A DNA stretch of 64,000 nt from the NCBI GenBank assembly GCA_026014485.1, contig JAOZIE010000023.1:1-64000 (forward strand), written 5' to 3'. The stretch comes from Candidatus Bathyarchaeota archaeon (GTDB taxonomy: Archaea; Thermoproteota; Bathyarchaeia; Bathyarchaeales; Bathycorpusculaceae). This document shows positions 33,778 through 42,024 of this stretch, in pieces. The notes under the pieces are model-generated. The model ran no database searches. It had not been told where the DNA came from and saw only the letters and a list, made by a program, of their open reading frames with translations. The position numbers and the translations under genes are program-made. Within the stretch, counting starts at the first letter, position 1; every line of letters starts with the position of its first letter.

Positions 33778-35811
33778 ATGACAAAAGAAGACAACGCTGA
33801 CCCACAGGAACGTTTCTTAGAATTCTTCAAAATGGAAAAGTACCGACAGAAAATCAGCCAAATGGCTATCCAAGGCAGAGAAAGCTTCACCGTTAATTTT
33901 GAGGACCTCTTCGCCTTTGACCAGAAACTGGCCGAAACCCTCACAGCCAAACCAGACGAGTACCTGCAACACGCAGACAACGCCGCCTACGCACAGTTGG
34001 GCATAGAAGACCGCGAGTACACCGAGAAAATCGAGAAAGTCACCGTCCGCATCGCCAACATGCTGGGCAGAGAACAACTCCGCAAACTCGGCAGCAAGCA
34101 GATGGGCAAACTCGTCATGATAGAAGCCATTGTCGTCCGCGCAACCCCCGTGCGACCCATGGTTATGCAGGCAGCCTTCAAATGCAAACGATGCGGCAAC
34201 GTCAGCCGTATAGAACAATCAGGGCAATTCCTCAAGGCACCAGCCGTCTGCGCAAGCCCCGACTGCGGAAAAGACGGCCCATTCGAATTCATGCAGGATG
34301 ACTCAACATTCATAGACAGCCAAGACCTGCGCCTGCAAGAACGCCCCGAAGATCTGCCGCCAGGGCAACTTCCAAGAACGTTAGCCGTTAAACTCATCGG
34401 CAGCGAAGTCGTCGACGTCGCACGCCCAGGAGACCACGTAAGCATCGTGGGCATCGTCCACGCCTTTGCGCCATCGCGTCCAGGCATCGGTAAACTCCGC
34501 ACCTTCATCCTGCAGCTCGACGCGAACAGCATAGAAATCATGGGTAAAGAACCCGAAACCACTGTTATAACCAAAGAGGAAGAAGAAAAAATCCTCACGC
34601 TGGGCAGAGACCCCAAAATCCACAAAAAACTCACCGGCAGCATCGCACCCAGCATATTCGGCTACGACCACATCAAAGAAGCCATCCTGTATCTGCTGTG
34701 CGGTGGATGCAGCAAAAGCCTGCCAGACGTTAATGTTAGAGGCGAAATGAACGCGCTACTCATCGGAGACCCTGGAACAGCCAAAAGCCAGCTGCTACAG
34801 TACGTTGCCCGTATTGCGCCGCGTGGCTTATACACTTCGGGCAGGGGAACCACCGCGGCAGGGTTGACGGCTGCGGTTGTCCGAGAGAAAGGCGGCAGCA
34901 TGAGCCTTGAAGCTGGCGCGCTGGTTTTAGCGGATAAAGGCATCGCATGCATCGACGAAATGGACAAAATGCGTCCAGAAGACCGCGTTGCCATCCACGA
35001 AGCTATGGAGCAGCACACGGTTTCAGTGGCAAAAGGCGGCATCGTGGCAACGTTGAATGCGCGTACAGCGGTTTTAGCAGCGGCAAACCCTGCGCTGGGC
35101 AGATACGAACCGCACCGAACCGTAGCCGAAAACATCAGTCTACCCGTGACTATCCTTTCAAGATTCGACATTATCTTCGTGTTGCGGGATGTACCTAACC
35201 GTGAAGCAGACAGCAAGATGAGCCAGCACATTTTGGAGATTCATAAACGCGGCATCAGCCCTGTAGAAGCACCGGTGGATGCGGACCTGCTGCGCAAATA
35301 CATCAGCTACTCCAAGAGCATTCAACCTGAGTTAAGCACGGATGCTTTGAATCGGCTGCGGGAATTCTATTTGGCTATGCGTTCCGCCAGCGAATCAGAA
35401 GGCTCACCAGTAGCCATCACTGCACGTCAGTTGGAGTCGCTGGTTCGCGTTGCTGAAGCCAGAGCACGAGCAGCATTACGCAAAGAAGTCACAGGGGAAG
35501 ACGCAGAAGCAGCCATAACCATTATGAAGCGTTCGCTGGAGGAAGTCGGCATCGACATGAGCAGCTACAAGATGGACATTGACATAATCATGACTGGCAG
35601 ACCCAAAAGCGTGCGTGACAAGCTGCAGGTGGTGCTGTCTGCGGTTGTGGATATGGAGCGGGAAACGGGCACTGTAGAGAAAGATACATTGGTGGCTATG
35701 CTGGAAGAGAAGCATAAGCTTTCCCGTTCAGAAATTGACCGCATGATTGGGCAACTGCTACGCGAAGGCACCCTGTATGAACCAGGCGAAGGACGCTTAA
35801 AGAAAACCTAA
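33778..35811 (+). CDS. mcm: replicative helicase MCM
   Basis: The 677-residue protein has the N-terminal OB and zinc-ribbon region (CKRCG ... CASPDCG, about residues 140-165), the AAA+ core with Walker A GDPGTAKSQ (about 330), Walker B CIDEMDKM (about 395), the arginine finger SRFDIIFV and a C-terminal winged helix (about 600-675). It forms the replicative helicase hexamer. No intein. It follows Gins23 in one operon. Confidence 0.97.
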   Translation: MTKEDNADPQERFLEFFKMEKYRQKISQMAIQGRESFTVNFEDLFAFDQKLAETLTAKPDEYLQHADNAAYAQLGIEDREYTEKIEKVTVRIANMLGREQLRKLGSKQMGKLVMIEAIVVRATPVRPMVMQAAFKCKRCGNVSRIEQSGQFLKAPAVCASPDCGKDGPFEFMQDDSTFIDSQDLRLQERPEDLPPGQLPRTLAVKLIGSEVVDVARPGDHVSIVGIVHAFAPSRPGIGKLRTFILQLDANSIEIMGKEPETTVITKEEEEKILTLGRDPKIHKKLTGSIAPSIFGYDHIKEAILYLLCGGCSKSLPDVNVRGEMNALLIGDPGTAKSQLLQYVARIAPRGLYTSGRGTTAAGLTAAVVREKGGSMSLEAGALVLADKGIACIDEMDKMRPEDRVAIHEAMEQHTVSVAKGGIVATLNARTAVLAAANPALGRYEPHRTVAENISLPVTILSRFDIIFVLRDVPNREADSKMSQHILEIHKRGISPVEAPVDADLLRKYISYSKSIQPELSTDALNRLREFYLAMRSASESEGSPVAITARQLESLVRVAEARARAALRKEVTGEDAEAAITIMKRSLEEVGIDMSSYKMDIDIIMTGRPKSVRDKLQVVLSAVVDMERETGTVEKDTLVAMLEEKHKLSRSEIDRMIGQLLREGTLYEPGEGRLKKT

Positions 35812-35946
35812 ATTCCGGGACTAACGCGTGATTTTGCTTCTATAGCCCCCCTCTATTTATACTCTTAACGTAGCAGAAGCCGAGTTTGGTTTTGTGGGTA
35901 TTTGCTGAGAATATGGACTTTTGAAAGGGTGGTTTAACTGTGGCAT

Positions 35947-35960
35947 TTTGCCTAGGCAAA
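35947..35960. promoter_or_regulatory. 14-bp perfect palindrome upstream of a secreted-protein gene
   Basis: TTTGCCTAGGCAAA is a perfect palindrome. A weak TATA (GTTATTTAG) lies near 35985-35993 before the gene at 36027. The site could be an activator or repressor target. Confidence 0.35.
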
Positions 35961-36026
35961 CGCTGGTACGTTTTTCTGGAAAATAGTTATTTAGTTACCG
36001 CGGGCATAAAGAAAAAATGAATTCAC

Positions 36027-37775
36027 ATGAAGCGTAAAGAACTAAGCGTTGTTCTGGTTTCTTTGCTTCTGATTTCAACGGTTTTTCTAAGTATCAGTCT
36101 AACGAACAACGCTGTGGAGCAGACTTCTCCTGGTGTCTATGTGGGCGTTGATATGGCTTACTGCCCCGCAGCTGGGTCAGATGCGGCTAAAGTGCTCATC
36201 GACCAAGTTAGCGGTTTCACCAACCTGTTTGTGATGGGCACCACAGGCATCACCGACAACTCCACAGTCCTCAGCGACGTCCTGCAGTACGCCTACAACC
36301 ACGGCTTATCCTTTGTGAGTTTCTTGCCCAAAAAGTTCGGAAACGCCAGCGGTGAGTCAGACCCGAACTTCTTTCCCCAAGCAGCCCAGTGGCTGGAGGA
36401 TACCCAAACAAACTGGGGTGACCAGCTGCTGGGTTTCTTGCACCCTGTTAAAGATGAACCTGGCGGAAATGTTTTGGATAACTCGCCCAGAGGTACAGTG
36501 AAACTGACAAACCTAGAGGGATGCTACATCAATGTTAGTGGTCAATTTGAGTGGGTCAGCTACAGATACAAAGACAATTACGTAGCAAATCATACTGACG
36601 CTGCACTCAAATTTGAGAAACTTCTCAACAGCACACTGCACAACTCTGTTTTAGACGCCCTCAATTCTACAAAGAATTACCCGCTTTTCACCTCAGATTA
36701 CGCGCTTTACTGGTTTGACTATAAAGGCGGATACGACACCGTCTTCGCCGAATTTAACTGGAACAACAGCAGACAACTAAGTATTGCTCTCTGCAGGGGC
36801 GCGGCTCAGATGCAAAACAAAGACTGGGGAATAGTAATAACCTACACGTACACAAATCCACCATACATCGAGCCAGGCGATAAACTCTACGAAGACATGG
36901 TACTAGCCTACAACAGCGGCGCAAAATACATCATCGTATTTGACGCAAACGAAAACTACACTCAAGGCATTTTACAGCCTGAACATCTACAAGCAATGCA
37001 GAAGTTCTGGGACTATGCAAAAAGCCACCCCAGAAACAGCTACGCAGTTAACGAGCGAAGAGCATATGTCCTCCCGTATGGCTTCGCGTATGCCTTCCGT
37101 GGATCAGAAGAAAAACTCTGGGGGCTATGGAAAGCAATCAACGGGACAAACGAGCTTGCTTTTAATCAAACCATAATCGTTCACAGTCTTCTGCAGAAGT
37201 ACGGCGATGGACTGGACATAATTTACGATGACAACCTGCAGCCCCAAGAGGTCAACAGGTACTGTTGTGTGCTTTACTGGAACGACCCCAGTCTCTTACC
37301 ATCACCAATGCCCACACCTTGGCCTTTGCCTACCCCAGAGCCATCTCCGCCGATCATACGTTTCTCTCTTAGCAATTTTTCACAGCCTCATAGTATATTA
37401 CAAAATGGCTCTTTCATATCAAGCCCAGGACTTTTATTTGTACATGCAACAACGAGGCTCAATGAAGGAACGAGTGTATATTTGTACAGAGTGTCCATTA
37501 CCCCAAGCTGGGAAACAAACGACACATTACTTTATCAGAGCGAAATTACCCCAAGCGAATTGTCAAGAATGCGAGAATATAACATCACGAATCTTGGGCT
37601 ATTTTGGGATATTTCGTTCTTTCTCAGCAACATACCTGATGGTCCTCAAAATGTGGTTGTTTCAGTCTTGATGGGGCGATACAATTTTGACCCTGATTAC
37701 GGGTGGGGACCAGATTACGGGGACACTATTGCTGTGTCCGACACGTTTTACTTTACAGTAGATAATACGCCATAA
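36027..37775 (+). CDS. secreted protein of unknown function, TIM-barrel-like
   Basis: The 582-residue protein has a signal peptide (residues 1-30), a large domain to about 420, a Pro-rich linker (SPMPTPWPLPTPEPSPP, about 430-446) and a C-terminal beta domain (about 447-582). The main domain has TNLFVMGTTGI, LLGFLHPVKDEPGG, DYALYWFDYKGGYDTVFAEF and AKYIIVFDAN, alternating strands and helices as in glycoside-hydrolase-like barrels, with Glu and Asp at strand ends. No known hydrolase family is assigned. There is no C-terminal membrane helix, so release or binding to the surface is possible. Confidence 0.78.
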   Translation: MKRKELSVVLVSLLLISTVFLSISLTNNAVEQTSPGVYVGVDMAYCPAAGSDAAKVLIDQVSGFTNLFVMGTTGITDNSTVLSDVLQYAYNHGLSFVSFLPKKFGNASGESDPNFFPQAAQWLEDTQTNWGDQLLGFLHPVKDEPGGNVLDNSPRGTVKLTNLEGCYINVSGQFEWVSYRYKDNYVANHTDAALKFEKLLNSTLHNSVLDALNSTKNYPLFTSDYALYWFDYKGGYDTVFAEFNWNNSRQLSIALCRGAAQMQNKDWGIVITYTYTNPPYIEPGDKLYEDMVLAYNSGAKYIIVFDANENYTQGILQPEHLQAMQKFWDYAKSHPRNSYAVNERRAYVLPYGFAYAFRGSEEKLWGLWKAINGTNELAFNQTIIVHSLLQKYGDGLDIIYDDNLQPQEVNRYCCVLYWNDPSLLPSPMPTPWPLPTPEPSPPIIRFSLSNFSQPHSILQNGSFISSPGLLFVHATTRLNEGTSVYLYRVSITPSWETNDTLLYQSEITPSELSRMREYNITNLGLFWDISFFLSNIPDGPQNVVVSVLMGRYNFDPDYGWGPDYGDTIAVSDTFYFTVDNTP

Positions 37776-37872
37776 TTTCAGAGATAGAGCCGAAGCAGCA
37801 TAGAGCGTTTCTTGCCTACCTGAAAAAGCATCAGAAGGGTACCGTTCAGACCACTGATTTAAGGAAAAGCCT

Positions 37873-37894
37873 ATTCATGTTCCAGAACATGAAT
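37873..37894 (-). terminator. 22-bp palindrome after the PAC2 gene
   Basis: ATTCATGTTC-CA-GAACATGAAT is a perfect inverted repeat nine bases past the PAC2 stop and followed on the minus strand by GGCTTTTCC. It probably ends the L44e-to-PAC2 transcript. Confidence 0.5.
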
Positions 37895-37902
37895 TTTGCT
37901 GT

Positions 37903-38676
37903 TTAGGAGATGTAGGTAGTTTTTTTGTCTTCTTCCTTGCGGGTTTCCTCAGCCTGCGTTGCCACGGTTTCCTCGATTTTTTGCAGTCGCACCACCATTC
38001 TGTCTGCTTTGTTGATTTCTTGGTCTATGCCTGCCAAGTCTATGTCGAGGTTGAACATGTTTTTGATGACTTCGATGACGCTGCGTGCTGACAGCGGGTC
38101 AGGGAGGTATCCACGGGTTTCGCCAAGCATGCAAAGCGCGTCGATTTTTTTGAACCGCGCCAAACCAAGAATTAAGCCTGCGGTGCCCACGATAGGGCTA
38201 CCTGTTTCGCTAACGACCGCGCCCGCGGACATAGCTTTGTCTAGGATTTGCTGGTCGGTTCCTGCAACAACCACTTTAGGTTTGCCCTCGGTTTCCATGC
38301 GGTAGCCGCCGATGGTCACGATTGTGCCGACGTTGTGTTTCTTGGCGAAGGAGAGCATTTTCTCCGCGATGTCATACTGCCCCTCGATGGTTTGGCTTTG
38401 GCTATCGCCTGTAAATAGGATGATGTCGTGGGGGCCCGCGGCGTTTTTGACGTAGTAGAAGGCGCCTCTGAGCAGCCGCACATTACCTTTCTTGTTAACC
38501 AACACGAAATATGGAAAGTGCGGGCTGTATAGGTATGCGAATTTTTTTGCTTTAAACTGCTTCACAAGGTAGCGGATGGCGATTTTGCCCACTAACCCCA
38601 AGCCAGGTAAGCCCTCGATTAGTATGGGGTTGTTTGCATCTATCGGGGCGCGTTCTTTAACATAAGTGGATTTCAC
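37903..38676 (-). CDS. PAC2-family protein (proteasome assembly chaperone-like)
   Basis: The 257-residue protein begins NPILIEGLPGLGLVGKIA, has DIILFTGDSQSQTIEGQYDIAE and IVTIGGYRMETEGKPKVV, and ends with a Glu/Lys-rich tail. This is the archaeal PAC2 family, related to the eukaryotic proteasome assembly chaperone. It is last in the L44e-S27e-aIF2alpha-Nop10 operon, its usual archaeal place. GTG start overlaps the Nop10 stop (GTGA). Confidence 0.92.
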   Translation of the reverse strand: MKSTYVKERAPIDANNPILIEGLPGLGLVGKIAIRYLVKQFKAKKFAYLYSPHFPYFVLVNKKGNVRLLRGAFYYVKNAAGPHDIILFTGDSQSQTIEGQYDIAEKMLSFAKKHNVGTIVTIGGYRMETEGKPKVVVAGTDQQILDKAMSAGAVVSETGSPIVGTAGLILGLARFKKIDALCMLGETRGYLPDPLSARSVIEVIKNMFNLDIDLAGIDQEINKADRMVVRLQKIEETVATQAEETRKEEDKKTTYIS

Positions 38677-38852
38677 TTTGCGTCCTGCTCCTGCGCTTGC
38701 CTCTTGAGGGCTAATCGGTACTTAAGATATTTATCTTCTGGAGAAAACTTGGCAGGATGCGGAATGTGCACTTTGCCGCCGCAGCGGGGACAAACATCAG
38801 TTTTCAGTGTGTAGCTTCCGCAACGTTCACACTTGCGCAGAAGCCAAACCAC
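38673..38852 (-). CDS. nop10: H/ACA ribonucleoprotein subunit Nop10
   Basis: A 59-residue protein, easily missed. It has the zinc ribbon RKCERCGSYTL (C8, C11) and VCPRCGG (C21, C24), then the Nop10 linker HIPHPAKFSPEDKYLKYR. It supports Cbf5 in RNA-guided pseudouridylation. The GTG start overlaps the aIF2alpha stop (TAGTG). Confidence 0.95.
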   Translation of the reverse strand: MVWLLRKCERCGSYTLKTDVCPRCGGKVHIPHPAKFSPEDKYLKYRLALKRQAQEQDAK

Positions 38853-39640
38853 TACTTCTCCCTTCTGAAGGAACCGTTCCCGCCAGCCTTAGTCACGTTT
38901 GTAACCACGGCTTGGCTTACGTTCTGAAGAAGCTCCTCGGCGCGCTTCCAGTTCTCCGCCGCCACCTCCACACTGTACTTGGGGGCAGCTATCACGGCGA
39001 ACTCGATTTCGGAGTCGCGGGTTTTCTCAGATTTCTTTGCGGATGAGAATGCATCTTGGATACATTTAACGCCGTTAGGTTTTATGCAGCGGACTTCGAT
39101 GGTTCCGCGGACCTTCACCATCTTGACGCGTATGCGTTCCTCAGCGACCTGCGCAAAAACGTTTGCTAAGTCTTCGGGCGCGCCAAGCTTGGTTAAAACT
39201 TCAGGACCGTCTTTAACCAGCCGCTCAAAGCCCTCGTATAACCCGTACCGCTCGTCCAGTAACAGACCGGCTTTCTCGTAGACTTCCTCAGCGGACAAAC
39301 CCACTTTTTCGGCTACGCCCCGCAGAAGAGCGTCTGCTTTGCGTTCTCGTTTCCACGACTTAATTTTTTCTATGCGTTCCCGTTTGGTTACACGTCTCAA
39401 AGACAGGTCTACGTGACCTTTTTGGGGGTCCACGCGGAGAACTTTGAGAACCATCTTCTGGTTTTCCCGTACAAAATCGCGGATGTTACGGATCCAACTG
39501 CTTGAGATTTCGGAGACGTGGAGTAAGCCCCGTTTGTCGTATTCGTCGAGTCTGGCGTATGCTCCGTAGTCGGTGACGGTTTCTATCGTCGCGATTATAA
39601 GGTCGCCTGGCTCGGGGTATTCGGGCTTTCTCTCAACCAT
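38852..39640 (-). CDS. translation initiation factor aIF2 alpha
   Basis: The 262-residue protein has the S1 domain (PGDLIIATIETVTDYGAYAR, LLHVSEISSSWIRNIRDFV), the helical domain (about 90-170) and the C-terminal alpha-beta domain that binds the gamma subunit. The gamma gene is at 54469-55737. It is in the operon L44e-S27e-aIF2alpha-Nop10-PAC2. Confidence 0.96.
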   Translation of the reverse strand: MVERKPEYPEPGDLIIATIETVTDYGAYARLDEYDKRGLLHVSEISSSWIRNIRDFVRENQKMVLKVLRVDPQKGHVDLSLRRVTKRERIEKIKSWKRERKADALLRGVAEKVGLSAEEVYEKAGLLLDERYGLYEGFERLVKDGPEVLTKLGAPEDLANVFAQVAEERIRVKMVKVRGTIEVRCIKPNGVKCIQDAFSSAKKSEKTRDSEIEFAVIAAPKYSVEVAAENWKRAEELLQNVSQAVVTNVTKAGGNGSFRREK

Positions 39641-39655
39641 CTCTTTGATGCTTCC

Positions 39656-39853
39656 TTACTCTAAAACTGCTTGCACGTCGCCCTTCAGTTTGGCTTTTCC
39701 GCCTGAAGGTTCTGCGAGCACAGCACTGCAGACGTTGCAGTTAACTACATTAACTGCATGGCTGAAGATAAGTTGTTCGTTGCCGCACTTGGGGCATTTA
39801 ACCCGCAGGAACGTGCTGTTTGGTTTGGGGATAAGCTTGTTCCATTCACTCAT
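39656..39853 (-). CDS. ribosomal protein S27e
   Basis: The 65-residue protein starts MSEWNKLIPKPNSTF and has the zinc ribbon VKCPKCGNEQL and VVNCNVCSAVL, typical of S27e. The frame reaches further upstream but that part overlaps L44e and is not S27e-like. Confidence 0.95.
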   Translation of the reverse strand: MSEWNKLIPKPNSTFLRVKCPKCGNEQLIFSHAVNVVNCNVCSAVLAEPSGGKAKLKGDVQAVLE

Positions 39854-39870
39854 TCTTTTGTTTTCCTCCC

Positions 39871-40155
39871 TTAAGCTATGTTTAGTTTTCTTAGGCGCAT
39901 GCCGTCTTTGTGCCGCATGTAGCCGCATTTCCTGCATTTCAGACGCAGAGTCTGCTTTTTGGTGGTTTTGGCGAACTCTTTTTGCAGAGGGAACCCTTGT
40001 CCACCGTAGCCTTCTTTCTCGCGTTTGTGGTGGCGTTCGCCGACTGCCATGGCTCTACGTTTTCCAGCTTTGTACAGAGAGACGGCGTGTTTCCTGTGAG
40101 TTTTACATTTTGGACAGTACGTGGTGACTTCTTTGGGAACGTTCACGTTTTTCAC
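39871..40155 (-). CDS. ribosomal protein L44e
   Basis: The 94-residue protein has YCPKCKTHRKHAVSLYKAGK, the basic REKEGYGGQGFP segment and KCRKCGYMRH, the L44e zinc site. GTG start. It is the first gene of the operon; a minus-strand TATA-like AAAAGTATAAG lies near 40189-40199. Confidence 0.95.
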   Translation of the reverse strand: MKNVNVPKEVTTYCPKCKTHRKHAVSLYKAGKRRAMAVGERHHKREKEGYGGQGFPLQKEFAKTTKKQTLRLKCRKCGYMRHKDGMRLRKLNIA

Positions 40156-40395
40156 TACCAGCTTTCCATAAAGAAAACATGCGCACTCTTATACTTTTTC
40201 GCTTTCTTAAACAATTTGGTTGCTGCGGGGCTCCATCGAAGGCTTATCCAAAGGGCAACTACACAAAAAGCAAACCACTTCAGGTTTTATAAACCGTTTT
40301 TATGTATCTGCGCGCGTTTGAAACGTGGATGCGGCAAGGTTGGGGATATTCTTATTAAAACAAAAACAGAGTCATAGTATCAAAGGGTCGGTACC

Positions 40396-41472
40396 GTGGA
40401 GCCAAACTTTCTGGAGACCGCCAAAAAAAGGTCAGGCGTACTAATCAGGCTTTTACCGTTGGTGGCGTTTGCGGTTCCATTTCTTTGGCTGTATCTGTTG
40501 GAGCCCGCCACGTTTGAGGCGATGTGGAAAGGGCGAACCTTTCAGTTGTTCTTTATTTGGCTTATCGGCTTGGAGCTGATTTTGGATTGGGAAAAGCTGC
40601 GGGAAAGTCGACTTCGCAAACTGGTTTCTGCGCGGACGGTGGCGGTTGCGGTAGCGATGGTGCTGCCTACGGTGTATGTTGTGGCGTCCTATTACTGGGG
40701 ACTAAACGAGGCCATCACGAACTGGGCGATACATAGCCACTTAACGCAAGGGTTAGCTGCTGAAGTGGCGTTGCCATGGGAGCAATCCATGCCCTTGTCG
40801 ATTGAGTATCTTGCTTTCGCAGCCATGTTCTCTGTGATGGTTTGGCTTTTGTATGGATTTAAAGGGATGAAGGTGTTTTCGGTTCCCGCTTTCTTCATAT
40901 TCATGGTGGGAGCCATATACACAATCGACAACGTTTTCCCTTACGGGCAGTTTGCGCCGTTCCAGATTTTTGTTCCCACCACAACCGCTCTTGCCGCCGC
41001 CATCCTCAACCTTATGGGTTACTCCACAAGCATCTCCTACATTCAGAACAGTGAGCAGGGCACCATGCCGCAATTAACCGCTATGCAGGGCTCCGCTTCA
41101 GCTACATTCTCCATTGCTTGGCCTTGTGCGGGCATTGAAAGCTTTCTCATTTTCACTGTGGTTATCTTGCTGTTCCTCAAACGCATGAACTCAAGCTGGA
41201 AGGCAAAGATAGGCTACTTTGTTTTCGGAGCAGCCGTCACCTACCTCATCAACGCGTTTAGGATAGTGAATATCTTTACCACAGGCATCGTCTACGGCGT
41301 CCGTTCCCCCCAAGTAAACGAAATTCACCTGTATTATGGACCGCTCTACGCTGTCATCTGGATAGTTGCATACCCGCTTCTGATTCTAGTCAGCCAAAGC
41401 GTTTGGCGTAAAATTAGAACCCGAAAAAAAGCCGTCGTTAAAACTCAATCTGCTTTGCCAAACCCTGCTTAA
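40396..41472 (+). CDS. archaeosortase/exosortase-family membrane transpeptidase
   Basis: The 358-residue protein has about eight membrane helices. The family catalytic triad is present in order: Cys244 in WPCAGIESFLIF, Arg289 in NAFRIVNIF and His311 in EIHLYYG. Archaeosortases cut a C-terminal sorting signal of exported proteins and attach them to a lipid. Which signal it recognises cannot be told; the large propeller protein at the left edge, with a Thr/Pro linker, is a candidate. GTG start. Its end overlaps the convergent Gins51 gene by 35 bases. Confidence 0.9.
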   Translation: MEPNFLETAKKRSGVLIRLLPLVAFAVPFLWLYLLEPATFEAMWKGRTFQLFFIWLIGLELILDWEKLRESRLRKLVSARTVAVAVAMVLPTVYVVASYYWGLNEAITNWAIHSHLTQGLAAEVALPWEQSMPLSIEYLAFAAMFSVMVWLLYGFKGMKVFSVPAFFIFMVGAIYTIDNVFPYGQFAPFQIFVPTTTALAAAILNLMGYSTSISYIQNSEQGTMPQLTAMQGSASATFSIAWPCAGIESFLIFTVVILLFLKRMNSSWKAKIGYFVFGAAVTYLINAFRIVNIFTTGIVYGVRSPQVNEIHLYYGPLYAVIWIVAYPLLILVSQSVWRKIRTRKKAVVKTQSALPNPA

Positions 41473-42022
41473 TGAGGATTTTCGCGTTCTCCACAGGCAC
41501 CGAAGCCACATCCTCCACCAAGAATGGACCGTAACTCTTCATGTCCACGCCGATTATGGAAGGAACAGGCTTGAGGAACCGCAGCGTAACCCGCTTGTTA
41601 GCCACAGGTGGCTCTGTTAACTGATGCATCTGAGCTGTCGCCGTTTCCACCTCTATTTTCATCAGTTGACCTTGCAGGATGCCCTCAGCGAATCGGTTGA
41701 AGGCTTCTGTGGAGGGCGAAACTCCGCTGTAAAGCTGCTGTTCTTCGGCAGCCAGAAAATCCAGAGGCACTCGCTTGCCCGCCACAGCCATCTTGACCAG
41801 TTTGCGGTATCGTGCAGCAATAAGTTCGTGTGTCATGCGGGTTACGTTTGTTCCCTCATGTGCAAGCAGGGTTGTTCGGACGGTTTTCTGCTCCAGTTCT
41901 CTGTTGTCTTCCTTGATGCGGCGCAGGTACTCTACAAGGCGTGCATAGAAGTCGGAGGGTAAACTGCTTAATGCTCCGTTTTCTATTTCCAGCCGCCAAG
42001 CAGCGTACAGTTCATCATACAT
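41438..42022 (-). CDS. GINS complex subunit Gins51 (Gins15)
   Basis: The 194-residue protein has the helical GINS domain first (LPSDFYARLVEYLRRIKEDNRELEQKT in content, about 20-130) and a small beta domain last (PVPSIIGVDMKSYGPFLVEDVASVP, about 150-190), the order of Psf1/Sld5-type subunits. It lies two bases after priS, the classic archaeal pairing. Confidence 0.92.
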   Translation of the reverse strand: MYDELYAAWRLEIENGALSSLPSDFYARLVEYLRRIKEDNRELEQKTVRTTLLAHEGTNVTRMTHELIAARYRKLVKMAVAGKRVPLDFLAAEEQQLYSGVSPSTEAFNRFAEGILQGQLMKIEVETATAQMHQLTEPPVANKRVTLRFLKPVPSIIGVDMKSYGPFLVEDVASVPVENAKILIKQGLAKQIEF

Positions 42023-42024
42023 TG

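Noticed and set aside
34381-35231. long minus-strand frames inside mcm
   Set aside because: They are antisense to conserved MCM motifs and are explained by its codon use.
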